A DNA stretch of 64,000 bases from Quillaja saponaria (taxonomy: Eukaryota; Streptophyta; Magnoliopsida; Fabales; Quillajaceae): the NCBI GenBank assembly GCA_029379385.1, contig CM055615.1, forward strand, positions 1,426,001 through 1,490,000, read 5' to 3'. Below, in pieces: positions 35,239 to 47,035 of this stretch (its first letter is position 1; the number at the start of each line of letters is the position of its first letter). The notes below the pieces were generated by a model. It did not search any database, was not told the DNA's origin, and worked only from the letters and a program-made list of their open reading frames with translations. The position numbers were made by a program, and so were the translations under genes.

Positions 35239-37345
35239 CTTTTTCAAATGTCGAAACAGAATGGTTCATCTTTGTGGTAAATAACCTTTGACACAAAATG
35301 CAAAATCCAGTACTGTTGCTTTAACTTTATTGTCTATTTAAGGCTATTAAGGAAAATATATCCTAAATTCAAGTAGCTAGATATGTCTTAAAATGAATAT
35401 TTATCAGATAAATCAGTACTTCAATTTGGTTAAGTCTATAATTTAGTTTTATGAGATAATCTCAAGAAGATAATTTTATGAGAATGACTAGAAAATATAA
35501 GATAACATCCTAAACTATCATTTTGTCATTACTTGTGGAAAATTTTCATGTGAATTTCATCTCATATATATATTTTTTTCCCTAAATGTAGCATTAGTAT
35601 TTTTGACATAAAAATGCTGTATTATTATTATTATTATTTTGTTACATGTATTCTTAGTTGGTAAGGATAAAAGATAAAATTATATTTATTTTCTCTAAAG
35701 TATATTCTTCTCTTCTTTCTATTTATTTATCAATTTTAACTTAGAATACATATTCTTATTGTCTCACTCACTCTCTCTCTCTCTATTCTTTCTCAAAAAA
35801 TATTATCAATCTAATCCAATCAAATTTCTTATTCCTAATTCATAAGTAAATAAGAAATAAGTGAAGCAAAAAAAAAAAAAAAAAAAGTAAGAAATAAAAT
35901 AAATATTTATAAATGACCGAATCATCACAAACTTAAATTTTATGATTTTTATAGAGAAGTGACCGAGGAGAAAATTAATAGGACTGAGGAAGGGATAAGA
36001 GAGAGAGAAGTGAGAAAGATATTGCTTTTTTTTTTCCTTTTTTGTCAACTTGAGCATAGAAGTAATAAAAAAATATAATTCTGTTTTCAAGTTTAGCAAT
36101 AATTTTCATATAAAAATACTAATATTATTAGACTAAAAAAATGGTACAAACATTTTGCAAGCAATTGGAAGAAAATGACACAATATATTTTTTAGACAAA
36201 ATAATGATATTTTAAAGACAATAAATATAATTTTGAAAAATTGAAAATGAGCAACAAATATAAAGAAATTGCATATTTTGTATTATTCAGTTGTTATTAA
36301 CAAATACAAATAAAGATTTGAGCATAATTTTAAGTTGATGTAGATTTGTCAATATTTCTGATTGAAGACACTAAAGCAGCCATAGAAATAATCAAAAAAT
36401 ATTATATTAATTTATTATTGCAGTATTTTATATTTTAAATAAGTACTTTGTTTTCTTTTAATTAATTAAACTATAATAATTGGTGGTTGGACATCACATA
36501 TTCTTATTCTTATCTACAATTTGTTTTCAATAAAAGTCGCCAATAGACACCACGTATCATTTGAATTAGTCACATCAAGCATGCATCAGCAGCTGCCTTG
36601 AAAATTTAGATGAATAATACAAAAAGTATAAAAACTTTGGTTCCACAGTTTCTCGAAAAAATAAAGAGAAACAAAAACGTTTTACTAAAGTAATAATTTT
36701 TTAATCTAATAATTATATTGTATGGACTAGTTTACGTGTATACTGACTAAAGAATTTATGAAAATTTTATTTTATAAAACCTTATCAATAATATTCAAAC
36801 TCATAAAATTAAAAAATAAAACAAATATTTTTGACCATGCCAACTCTTATTGTTACATTTATTAGAAGAAAAATAGTGTCAGCCTAATTATTCAAATATG
36901 TCTAATTATTTGAAAATCAATACTTATTAGGATAGAAATTGACGTTGCTACACAAAAAAAATAATAATAATTAGGATTATTAAAAAAAATTAAATTAGAA
37001 TTGCTTATATATGTCAAGTATCATCAAATCAATGCAATGCGTCTCAATTAATTGGTACTCATTCATTTCTTAGATTAAAAATTTGGGAATTATAAGATTG
37101 TAAGCTTGCCTAAGAAAATGGAATCCTAATAGAATTCTAAGCTAGAGATATTAAATTCCTTGTGTAAAAAAAGAATACTATATAAATAGTAAAGAAACAA
37201 ACAATGTCCTTTTTTTTTTCTTTTTTCTTTTTTCTTTTATATAATAATCTGAAATAGTGATGTAATCTCTACATTCTACGTATATAATTTTGTTACTAAA
37301 CAAAATTGTAAATGGGTGATAATAAGATTTGGTTTCGGTTTCGCC
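35239..37345. repeat. Duplicated upstream region of the receptor-kinase unit (unit 3)
   Basis: It matches 31542-32340 and then 33640-33840 in order. It lacks the PMEI pseudogene and the MITE of unit 2. Low-complexity tracts include CTCTCTCT (about 35765-35785), poly(A) (35868-35886) and a TTTTTTC run (about 37208-37240). No gene was seen. Confidence 0.7.
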
Positions 37346-37548
37346 AACAACCTGATTTACTCCACAGTAGAACATGTTTCTCAGTACAAAACCAGATTAC
37401 ATAAGAAATCTTTAAGTAGGTAATTTACGTACCTGTCCTTGTAGACCTCCAGCATATATATCCTAAAATCTCCGGCGGCTGTATGATTTGTCCGAAATTG
37501 ACTCTTAACAAAAAGATTTACACGTTGAATTCTTCAAATCAGTAACAC

Positions 37549-38967
37549 ATGAAACAGACCTATATTAATAAACACATATCTCCCTTCAAGTCTTGTTTTA
37601 AATGGGAACAACTTTGGCCTTCTCGTTGTACACATGCTCAAGCTATGTTCCTTATTCTTCGTAATGGTTTCTTTCACTATGCATCTCTCATCACAGGGAG
37701 AAGAATTTGTAAAAGGATGCTTGATTACCGTCTGCTTAACCGAGCGAAATTATGTGTTTTCTCAATCATTGCATTCTCTGCAATTATATTTCTTATATAT
37801 GCAGATAGCTTGGTCTTCAATAAGTCCAAAACCTCTGCTGCAGAAGAAACTTCAGAAGTATTTCAGGCTCATAAATCAAAAGCACGTATAAGGTCTGCTG
37901 TAATACGAGTACAATTGCGTTCCATGAAAGAAGAGAAGGATGATAAAATTGATGATGGAAGTGATCAGATAATTCTAGTTGCTCCCTTTAATGTCACAGA
38001 AGAAGAAAGGGTTGCTTGGTTCCGGAAAAAGCTGCCGGAATTCAAGATTTTCAAGTCTAACAATCTCACTAGGCAGTTTCATGGTCGGGTTCTGGAATTT
38101 TTTAGTCATGGGTGTGAGGCTCAATTCTTCATGACTTGGATTTCACCAGCAAGTTCATTTGGAGGTAGAGAAATGCTGTCCTTAGAAAGTCTCTTCAAAG
38201 TCCACCCTCAGGCGTGCTTGATGATTCTCTCAAGAACTATGGATTCCAAACACGGATACAGGATTCTGAAACCGCTGCTTGATCGTGGGTTCAAAGTTCA
38301 TGCAGTGACACCAGACTTGCCATTTCTGTTTAAGGGAACTCCAGCTGAAGCTTGGTTTCATGAGTTGAGAAGAGGGAACAAGGACCCTGGTGAGATTCCA
38401 TTGTCTCAGAATCTATCTAATCTGATAAGACTTGCAGTTCTGTACAAGTATGGAGGTATTTACTTGGACACAGATTTTGTAGTTCTAAAACCCTTCACAG
38501 GGTTGAGGAATTCTATTGGGGCACAAAGTATGGATATGGTTTCTAAGAAGTGGACTAGATTAAATAATGCAGTTTTGGTTTTTGATATCAATCATCCACT
38601 TCTGTTCAAATTCATAGAGGAATTTGCCTTAACTTTTGATGGAAATAAATTGGGCCATAATGGTCCGTACCTTGTTTCCAGAGTAGTTGAGAGGCTGGGG
38701 AAGAGACCTGGTTATAACTTCACTGTCCTGCCACCTATGGCATTTTATCCAGTCGATTGGACTAGAATTGGCGGGTTGTTCAAGAAGCCGAAAAGCCAGG
38801 GTGAATCAAGATGGGTAGAAGCCAAGCTGCTTCAACTCAGAGTGGAGACTTATGGGGTGCATCTATGGAACAAGCAGAGTAACAGTCTGACAATTGAAGG
38901 AGGAAGTATCATAGGAAAACTGATTGCCAATCACTGTCTCATTTACAATCATGTATATAGTTCTTAA
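37549..38967 (+). CDS. Alpha-1,4-glycosyltransferase-like, type II membrane protein (At4g19900-like)
   Basis: Single-exon gene, 472 codons from the first ATG. The domain order fits the plant family with a DXD sugar-binding region (Gly_transf_sug) followed by a glycosphingolipid-alpha-1,4-glycosyltransferase C-terminus. A single hydrophobic anchor (LCVFSIIAFSAIIFLIYA) lies at about residues 68-85, so it is probably Golgi-located with a lumenal catalytic domain. The catalytic region shows FFMTWISPASSFGGREMLSLE, LAVLYKYGGIYLDTDFVVLK with the DXD motif, NNAVLVFDINHP, NGPYLVSRV and GVHLWNKQS. The ATG at 37717 (MLDYRLLNRAK) lies just before the anchor and is a plausible alternative start giving 416 aa. 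Donor and acceptor sugars cannot be told from sequence. It converges with the minus-strand gene at 39258. Confidence 0.88.
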   Translation: MKQTYINKHISPFKSCFKWEQLWPSRCTHAQAMFLILRNGFFHYASLITGRRICKRMLDYRLLNRAKLCVFSIIAFSAIIFLIYADSLVFNKSKTSAAEETSEVFQAHKSKARIRSAVIRVQLRSMKEEKDDKIDDGSDQIILVAPFNVTEEERVAWFRKKLPEFKIFKSNNLTRQFHGRVLEFFSHGCEAQFFMTWISPASSFGGREMLSLESLFKVHPQACLMILSRTMDSKHGYRILKPLLDRGFKVHAVTPDLPFLFKGTPAEAWFHELRRGNKDPGEIPLSQNLSNLIRLAVLYKYGGIYLDTDFVVLKPFTGLRNSIGAQSMDMVSKKWTRLNNAVLVFDINHPLLFKFIEEFALTFDGNKLGHNGPYLVSRVVERLGKRPGYNFTVLPPMAFYPVDWTRIGGLFKKPKSQGESRWVEAKLLQLRVETYGVHLWNKQSNSLTIEGGSIIGKLIANHCLIYNHVYSS

Positions 38968-39257
38968 ACAGTAACATCGTGAATCAGAAATGGTGAAGAT
39001 TTCTTTGATCAGGAGGCTTGTTTATCAGTATACTCATTTCGAGTACCCTTTCCAGAGTGATTCAAACTTCTTCTCTCTGTAGAGTTCACTATTTCTTAAA
39101 TTTTTTTAGTTTCTTGTAGTTTTCAATATTTGTTCCCAGTGTATAGAAGGCCATTGTTTGATTGTAAATCCCACACAGATAAACTGCAAGAGGAATTCAC
39201 CATTTCAAGATGTTTATATCATTGGATAATGTCTAAGTTCTAATACAAACTGGCAGA

Positions 39258-39875
39258 CTATCTAAGCTTTCTACCACAAATCATAAATCGAAGCCGTCTT
39301 AACCTCAATCTGAGTCTAAATCCTCTCCCTCTGCATCTCCATAAGCCGAATCCTGGCAATCTCCTAAATGACCTTTTTCTTGTCAATCTGTGCTTGCTAG
39401 CATAGACATTTCTATTCTGAAAACCATAATCCACATCCTTGAAGCTGCTTTCTGAACCTAACTCTATTTGTCTATCAGTTCCAGAGCCACTGATGGATCT
39501 GATCTTCTTGATCGATGCCCATGGGTCATGGAATTCATGTTCTGTATCACTTCCCCACAAAGGTATAGTCTTGATTATAGGTGAACCACTGTAACATTCA
39601 AAATGATTCAGCAAACTAGTGTGCTCCATATCAAATAATCTCCTCAGAGACGTGTCTCCTCTTTTCATCAGTTCCAACAAACTACTGCTTTTACGTGATG
39701 AAGAGAAAGAGGAACATGATGCAGCTGCAGAAGACATGGAAGATGAAGAAGACCAATACAGAGATTTCTGGTACCGTATAATCTCCCTGATCCTTTCTTT
39801 TTGAGCTTCTGTGTTGATGAAGCAGGGTGCCTCTTCATCCTTCTCTTCAGTTATTTCAGATAGCATATTGGCCAT
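39258..39875 (-). CDS. Uncharacterised plant protein with acidic N-terminus and very basic tail
   Basis: One open frame of 205 codons, ATG at 39875. The acidic start MLSEITEEKDEEAP is followed by QKERIREIIRYQKSLYW, a serine-rich stretch (about residues 40-65), a central LRRLFDMEHTSLLNHFECYS and IKTIPLWGSDTE, then HDPWASIKKIR. It ends in an arginine-rich tail (FRLRLRLRRLRF). The central motif looks conserved in plant proteins I cannot name. There is no signal peptide or membrane segment; the basic tail could serve nuclear import or nucleic-acid binding (inference). Its 3' end is 291 bases from that of the glycosyltransferase. Confidence 0.65.
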   Translation of the reverse strand: MANMLSEITEEKDEEAPCFINTEAQKERIREIIRYQKSLYWSSSSSMSSAAASCSSFSSSRKSSSLLELMKRGDTSLRRLFDMEHTSLLNHFECYSGSPIIKTIPLWGSDTEHEFHDPWASIKKIRSISGSGTDRQIELGSESSFKDVDYGFQNRNVYASKHRLTRKRSFRRLPGFGLWRCRGRGFRLRLRLRRLRFMICGRKLR

Positions 39876-41410
39876 ATTCGTTTTTGTATATGATACAAAT
39901 TGATATATTAGATACAGTTCTATCTTTTCTATGGAGAAGCAACAGAAGCACGACGAAAAAACTATCAGACAAAACTAAAAAGACTAAAATTTGTTTATTA
40001 AATTATAGAAGCCGGCTGTGCCTCACATTTCATTCCATCCTTCACTCTCAAGAAACTTAGCCAGCTTATAAAAAGACAAGGTTGGAACATAAAAACATAT
40101 CCAAGGTTTGAACAATTACAAAAGGGACAACATCTATCTAAAACAGGAAATAATCCTCCCAATAAAAATTCTGTATATTTTCCATAATTCAGGAACCTTA
40201 AATAACAAAAAGGCACAGAGTAAGAAAATATCAAGTCTCAACTCTGATATAGGGCTAACCCCGTATACATACTATTGTCCATTCCACAAGGTAAAGATAC
40301 TTATAGCAAGGAAACATTAATGCAGAAGAAGTTGTTCCATATAATTATATCTTATTAGATGAAAGCTATGTCTTCTACAGCAGTCAACCAAGATTATAGG
40401 GGGAAAAGAGATATTATATACTAAGAGTGAGGCTAGTTTGCTCTCCATTTGAAAATGAATAATTTTATACAAGACTAGAGAGATTCAGTAGAAACAAAGA
40501 TACTAAGATACTTCTATCGTACAGATTAAACCCTCCAAATCCTACCTAATGGAGAGATCGTTGGGAGGTAACAAAGCCCTATACTTTCCATTACAAAACC
40601 AAGAAACCTGAAGAAGATGGATTATTTTGTGAAAGAATTTTTGATCCTATAAAAAGTGGTACTTGTGCTTGTGGAAACTATTGAGTAATCGGAGATAAAA
40701 AAGAAGACCCCAAATTTCATGAACAATGTGGAGTAGAATTTGTTGATTCTTGGATACAGAGTCAGAGATACTCTAATATTTGAATTTATATTCCCCAGGT
40801 TTACAAGACCAAATAGGAGATTGCAGTAAACCTTCCTGATCCTTCTGTTCAAGATACCTAACCAAGAAATAGACAAACACGATGAAGGTGATACAACAGT
40901 TGTCCAAAAGTTAGTAAAGTAGTGCACCACCACCATGTACATTTCTCTAATTAGAAAACAATTCACCACCCAGGTACTTCTATAAATCTACAACTTACCA
41001 TTAAGAACTTACGCAGTTGCACAATTTCCTCAGATGATTTTGGGTAGGAGCATAACTTATCATATCATAAATGACAGAACAAATAAGCAACATACATATG
41101 GAACTCGTGAAAGTAGCTTAACAGTAAACACACAATGGTTCTGCTAATACAAGTGGAAATGCTTATTTAGTCTTAGCAAGGTCCAAGGATTGCAAAGTGA
41201 CTTAATCCATTTCTTTAATACTCAACTAGGCATGTCAAAGCAAATAAGCTTCACAATAATTATAGACTAATGGAAATCACAATCAACAGAGAGAAAATAT
41301 AAAAATAACCATGAAATTCTATATGATAAAAAAAAATATAATAAAGAGAAAACCATATCAATTAATCAATGGATGAGAGGTCCGGAAATGACATCAAATA
41401 ACAATATCAA
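39876..41410. other. Intergenic stretch between two minus-strand genes
   Basis: No family motif was recognised on either strand. It should include the upstream region of the 39258-39875 gene and the 3' region of the S31-like gene. Confidence 0.45.
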
Positions 41411-41969
41411 CTAAAAAAGAGACTCATCAATTTTCACAATCTCATCAGTGTCAAATCGATCTTTCCTCCGAGGAGCAGTTTCCTTTGGCCCGGGGTCTTC
41501 CCTGTAAATTTCTAGAAAAGAAAAGAAGCATAGGAGGGACCAAATCAAAATTCACGAGCTAAACATGCAAAAGGGTCTTCGAAAATAAAATAAAAATAAG
41601 AATTTAAAGAAAAAAAACAGAAGAAGAGAGACTTACATTTCCGTAAGAGTGATTGAAACGCTTTCCTCACGCCGTTTTCTTATCCCCTCTACCACAATAC
41701 ACTGTTCGAGCAGAAATTGAAAAATTAGAACTTAAATTCATAAATTCAGAAATAGCTGAGGGATTGCAAAATTCGCAGAATTTGCATATGTACCTGAAGG
41801 AATTGATGGTGAAGAAGTGGCCACGGAAATTAAGAGCGAAGCAGTTGAGCTGTAATTGAAAAGCATAGGGTTTTTGATTGTGAAAACTAAATGCGAGAGG
41901 ATAGCTGGATAGATTCTGCAATGGAGGAGAAAGTGGCGGAGCTCGCACTAGAACCAGTGGCGATGCCAT
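41411..41969 (-). pseudogene. Chloroplast 30S ribosomal protein S31 (bTHX-like), interrupted by a stop
   Basis: ATG at 41969 opens a serine/proline-rich, probably plastid-targeting N-terminus. The S31/THX core VYCGRGDKKTA appears at about 41701-41669, and the same frame hits TGA at 41669-41667 where the family has Lys or Arg. Directly after it the frame continues with GKRFNHSYGN, the rest of the core, then a GTAAGT donor at about 41635. A downstream segment (about 41504-41411) reads EDPGPKETAPRRKDRFDTDEIVKIDESLF-like C-terminal sequence ending in TAG; the phase of this last junction is not resolved. As written, only about 100 residues without a complete core are made. It could be a nonsense allele, a pseudogene or a base-call error (AGA to TGA is one change). 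Confidence 0.7.
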
Positions 41970-41999
41970 TTGAAGAAGCAGAGGGAAAGTTGTGGACCG

Positions 42000-42868
42000 T
42001 TTGACTGTTCTGTCCGTTTATTCGTGGAGGATTTAGTGTCCCCATTTTAATTATTTTTATTTTAACTTTACTTATTCGTAATAGTTTTTACTATCTCTAT
42101 TAATTATATTTAATTATTCTAATATACATAAAAATATAAATTATGTGTAGGTTTTTAAATTAAGCTTGTCAAGATTGAAATCGGTTCATAAATTTTCATT
42201 CATTCATTCAAACTCGGGTCTTCTAAAAATTTAGGTGGTTTCCTTTGTTCCAAGATAAAAAAAATAAAAAGAGCAACAAATAAATTCATGGTAGAGTACA
42301 CTCTTGAGACATTTCTAATTTGTTGTGCAATTCTTGTATCATTTGTTGGTTGTGTGGTAGAGATTATATAGAAGAGAAATTGTTTTTGCCTTGCTATATT
42401 TATTGGTCTACCCCATTTAAGATTAGCATGACATTAAAGAATGTGTGTTTCATTCATTAATCCTGAGCTTGAATTATTATAAAATATTACAGAGATTACA
42501 ATTTTTCATAAATTTTTAGTTCTTGACTAGATGATAAAGGTGATTAATTGACTAATCGTATGGCCTGAACAACTTGGCCGTAAAGAAAAAAAAAAGTGGT
42601 AAGAAACTTCATTATATTACAATAACTTAATTATATTAATAACAAGTAATATCCACTTGTTATTACTTAATTATATCCCCTTGCAAATTTCACCCACTGA
42701 CTAATAACTAGCCCCTGACATACAACTCTCACATCCATCCACAAACAAAAATACCAATAATTAAGATATTGATCATTTTAGCAATATCTTGCGTTACAAA
42801 TAAAAAAAAAAGAAAAAGATATTCTTCTTTTTCTTTTTTGAAACAAATTAGAAATCCAAGACAATGAA
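42000..42868. other. AT-rich intergenic stretch
   Basis: No gene was recognised. Poly(A)/poly(T)-rich tracts lie near 42580-42595 and 42800-42840. It separates two divergent positions of minus-strand pseudogenes. Confidence 0.45.
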
Positions 42869-44391
42869 CTATTTGGCAGAATAATAGGTTTGGAGAGAAG
42901 TGAGAAGAAGAAGCACAACAGCAGCAAATACACCTACAGTTTTCCACGTGTCTGGAAAATGATCCCGTTTCAAGATCACAATTTGATGCTTCCAAAATAG
43001 CTTCACAGTCTCAGCAAAACAGTCCCATTGATGCCCCCAAAATCTTATGCCAATTCTTGAAAGCTTTCTTTTCATAAATTTTATTCAACTTATCACACAA
43101 ATTACCATAGCAATAGTAATGATCAGTAATGAGTTGGCCAACTAGTACTCCCTTTGTCACTCTGCTAAACAATGTCCTCAATTCTTCTTGTTTTATACAA
43201 TTTACGTTTATAGATATGATTTCCTCCTGGCAAAGCAATTCCACATCCTTCCTGCAACAGATTAAGCCTTTGAAAAAGAATGCATATGAAGTAAATTGGT
43301 GTTGAATTGTGCCATGTTCATTGTGATCAATTCTGGCTTTTTCCCAAGCAATGAAGTTCCTGAGTAGACATTCTGTTGTGTCTTGAATTTGCAGCTGTGG
43401 GATACTGAGCTCCCCATCACTAAACTTTATTTGGAACATATCCTGGACTGATTCATTAGCCTTGCAGAATTTTACACCAGCAGCTTCAATGTTTTTTAGC
43501 ACAGTATTTTAGTTCATGAGTTGCTTCTTGACTACTCGAGCTCTTTTTAATGGAGCTGGGCAAGCAAGATTTGTACAAAAGATGATGCAAGTGGCCAGAA
43601 CCTGAGCTAAGTAAAATGTCGTTATTAACTGCATGAGCTAATTGATGAGGATTCATCAAGGGGATAAACAGAATCAGGGCTTGTTTAGCTAAATTGAATG
43701 TCTCCCTGAGTTTATATGGAATTAACCCACACAATGTATGGAGTAAAAAGAATGGTATCTGGTTCTCAAGTAGTGATAAATCACGCACAATCCACTCAAT
43801 CATATCAACATTCCTGAATATCAAATGTAAAAAACTTTAATAGTGATGAATCATGCATGTGTTAGAATGCAAGACAATGATCGAACCCTTGATCTTTGGT
43901 CATAAAAATACATGCATGATAATGATCGAACTCTTGACCTTTGATCATAAAATTCAAAAACTCTGATATGAAGTTAAAAAAAAAAGTAAATTTTGATATT
44001 TTTTTGAATTAGAAAAGTAAGATAAAGTCAAATATAATATACTTGAGAACCGGAACAACAGGTACATGTGGCTTCTCATTTTGTAGGTGAAGCCTGAGGA
44101 GGAGTTCTAACACAAAACAACCATCAACTAACATTAGTTTTACTAGCTCATACCTGTCATATGTGATGTTTTCTCCATAACTATGTCGGATGGCATGTTC
44201 TAAGCCCAAGATTTGCCGGCAGTACTCTTCCAATAAGTTATCCAGTTCATCATCGTCTAGATTGTTTCGGTGAAGAAGGGAAGACATGTAAGACCATTTG
44301 TGCAGTTCCATGGCCTTTAATTTGCTTCTTCCATGATGGTGTAATGGTCCAATTGATACAACATGTGGTTTGTAAGCTACATCATTGGTGT
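42869..44391 (-). pseudogene. DUF247 (UPF0481) family pseudogene
   Basis: The family is plant-specific, with a long DUF247 domain and a C-terminal membrane anchor; its function is mostly unknown. The frame is open from after TAG at about 44389 and reads AYKPHVVSIGPLHHHG, KAMELHKWSYMSSLL and VDGCFVLELLLRL. Exon 1 ends at 44043 and exon 2 starts at 43813 (phase kept). Exon 2 has NVDMIEWIVRDLSLLENQIPFFLL. An extra base in the A/T run at 43492-43497 shifts the frame; the match resumes with NIEAAGVKF. A second shift near 43044 separates NWHK from FWGHQWDCFAETVK. The C-terminal anchor TVGVFAAVVLLLLTSLQTYYS ends at 42869. The conserved start before AYKPH is also shifted. At least three breaks indicate a pseudogene. 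Confidence 0.85.
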
Positions 44392-44399
44392 ATCCGTAA

Positions 44400-45806
44400 C
44401 TATTTGAATGCTACCAATAAAAGATACATCTCTATATTCCAAAGCACCCAGTATCATTTTAATAGATTTAACCCAAAGTGAATCATCGTCCTTTTGGCTC
44501 ATGCTTTCATTTGTCTTTCACAGTTTCACTTGTCTTGACTTACAGGTAACTGCAGGCATTACTCCCCTTGCTAGAAAGAGAAAAAAGATATATATTTAGT
44601 CATTTGCTATTTTTCTTACCGTAATTCTTTCAGGATCAGGATTCAGAGCCCAAACCTAGCTAACATAAATTTGTCTTTTACTCAATAAATTAGGCTGATG
44701 ATATGTGCACCTAGGAAAATTACTCGTGTACAAACTTTTGCATTAAAAGATGGTCTTCACACGAGGGCGACTGCTTTGTCCCTTTAATGAAGGAATTCGT
44801 ACACCACCGATGTGTACATAATAGCTATCATATATTATGATATTTTATATATAAATTATTATTTTTAAAAATTTTAAATTATAAAAATTAAATTAATTAC
44901 AGTTTAACAAATTTTGTAAGATATTAGTTAAATTTTTTTAAAATTTTTATATACTGAACGCGGGAGTATTAAATTATGACAATTTTAGGCATGGGTACAA
45001 ACAGTACCTCGTGAATTGAAACTTTAAAGTTACCATTCATATGTTCACACCCGTGAGTATTAAATTTTTCTTCCACTACATTTTTCATATATTCTCCGCT
45101 TACGATTTTTTATGGCATTAATTAATTAGATTTGTTTAATCATAAATAAAAATTTGTAATATTTTTTATCCATAATTTAATATTACTTAATTAATACACG
45201 AATTACTAATTTTGAAAAATTTATATTTCTAAGGATCATATTTAATACATTTGAAAAAGTGTCCTTAAAACATTCGTTTGAAAATCTTAATTAATATTGG
45301 ATTTTGATAAGGGTACTTGATAAGGTGAAATAAATATGAATTTTGAAATTTGAAACATTCTAAAAGTAATAAATTATTTATTACACAACACTAAAATCAT
45401 AACCAATCATTACAATAAATGACACAATATTTTATATTTATCATCTTAACTAATGTCCTAAGGACATCCAGTTAGAAAAATTCATTAATATTTAATTAAC
45501 TATCAGTGTAAGTTTTTTAATTTTTTATATATATGCTAGTAGCAAAGAGGATTGTAACATCAAATATTAATACATAAATTTGAATAATATATTAGACATA
45601 TAAATTATTGAGTTACAAAATCATAGTGTACTATCTCCGGTGTAATGTCAATAGTATAAGTTATTACAATTTATGAATTAAATAATATTAGAATTATGAC
45701 TAATTACTATAATAAATGTTACAAATTTTTTTAAACTATATTATCTTAATCAGTGCCATGAGAGCACTCCTTAAACAAATCCTTTATATAATTAGAGCTT
45801 TATAGA
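44400..45806. other. AT-rich intergenic stretch with several MITE-like copies
   Basis: No gene was seen. At least three diverged members of the GGGTGTC MITE family lie between 45120 and 45790, each with a GTGTCC-like or GTCCTAAGGAC-like end and the AATTATTAC / TGATTATGATTTTA core. Confidence 0.5.
45350..45476 (-). repeat. MITE-like repeat, GGGTGTC family, reversed copy
   Basis: On the minus strand it starts TCTAACTGGATGTCCTTAGG and continues with the family core (ATTTATTGTAATGATTGGTT). It is 3'-truncated compared with the copy at 33305. Confidence 0.55.
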
Positions 45807-46163
45807 TGTTGAGATAATTCATGTTTATTATATTGTGAATTATTGACTTCAAATATTTGGTTGTCATAATAAATAATGTTACTATGTCCATAATGCTATA
45901 ACCTGATATTGTAACATTTGGAATAATAGATGTAATAACGTTGAGTTTGGGATAGTGTGAAAATTTTAGTTATAAATAATAATAAGTAAACAAATTAATC
46001 AAATAATCATAATATAACCAAACATGTTTTAAGCCGATATTTTAGTGTAGTTTTAAAATTTTGTATATAACTTATTGATCAAAAGTAGATAAAATTATGA
46101 TCACGTTAATTAAAGTGATGAGATGATAAATACATATATACATATATATTATATATTTATATA

Positions 46164-46338
46164 TAACTCAAATTTAAACATACGTCACACAATTTGACCT
46201 TTAATATTAAAGTTTTTTTTTATTCGAAAATTCTAATTAAGTGTGAAATTGAAAGAAAGTTAATTATATGATATATCTATATATAAATATAAATAACAAG
46301 AATACATGTATATCACAATTTTAAATTACTTTGACTTG

Positions 46339-46369
<31 letters not shown>

Positions 46370-46542
46370 ACTCAAGTTTAAACCTACTTCACACAATTGA
46401 CCTTTAATATTAAAAACAAATTTTATTTGAAAATTCTAATTAAGTGTGAAATTGAAAAAAAGTTAATTATATGATATATCTATATATAAATATAAATAAC
46501 AAGAATACGTGTATATCACAATTTTCAATTACTTTGACTTGG
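46164..46542 (+). repeat. Tandem duplication, two copies, period 204 bp
   Basis: Copies start at 46164 and 46368 with TAACTCAA(A/G)TTTAAAC and share GACCTTTAATATTAAA, TCTAATTAAGTGTGAAATTG and ATAACAAGAATAC. A (TA)n run separates them at about 46339-46367. Confidence 0.85.
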
Positions 46543-46714
46543 ACTCTATTATCTTATTTTGTCTCATTTCCATTATTTAGTCCTCTCCTATTTCCTCATT
46601 TTGGTAGATATGTGCCTTAGTGAAATTTTTCTGGTCTGTTTACTTTACTGTCTTATGCCCTGTTTCTTGAAGTTTCTTGATTCCTCTCGGTAACTCCAGT
46701 ACTATCCGAGAGCT

Positions 46715-47035
46715 TTGCATTCTTTTCTTGTTTTAGATGGATTTCAGCCCTCCTGCCGTGGGGATCCTTCCTCCAGCCCCTACCTTGGATTCCTGCAACT
46801 TCAATTCAGATTGAAGCCTCTGCCTCTGCCTGACACTATGGCCATGGATTTGCTTTCCATAGTTCACCTTGCCAATATCCATCCTTTATTTGACAGAGAA
46901 ATTTCCTCCCCTATTTTGCCGTATATCCTCTTCTTTATAGCCATGTTTTGTTTGTCCTTTGCAGTTACTTCTTTGTTCCTTCTTGCTGTTCACCTTGTTT
47001 ACCGTTGGATAACCATTACAACCTATGAATGTTAG
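46715..47035 (+). other. Open reading frame, 106 codons, unsupported
   Basis: The frame contains a hydrophobic C-terminal half (ILPYILFFIAMFCLSFAVTS and LFLLAVHLVY), which would make one or two membrane helices. I recognise no family, and the surrounding DNA is inserted relative to block B, so it may be part of a mobile element. Weak evidence for a gene. Confidence 0.2.

Noticed and set aside
40622..40969. 115-codon minus-strand frame
   Set aside because: No recognisable motif, and composition as in the surrounding intergenic DNA.
41411..41709. Alternative stop-free frame CIVVEGIRKRREESVS joining to the 3' exon
   Set aside because: It avoids the stop and splices in phase, but it abandons the highly specific S31 core CGRGDKKTA/GKRFNHSYGN, which cannot be chance.
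46339..46367. TA-rich run as an origin or promoter
   Set aside because: It is a plain dinucleotide microsatellite between two tandem copies; nothing supports a function.
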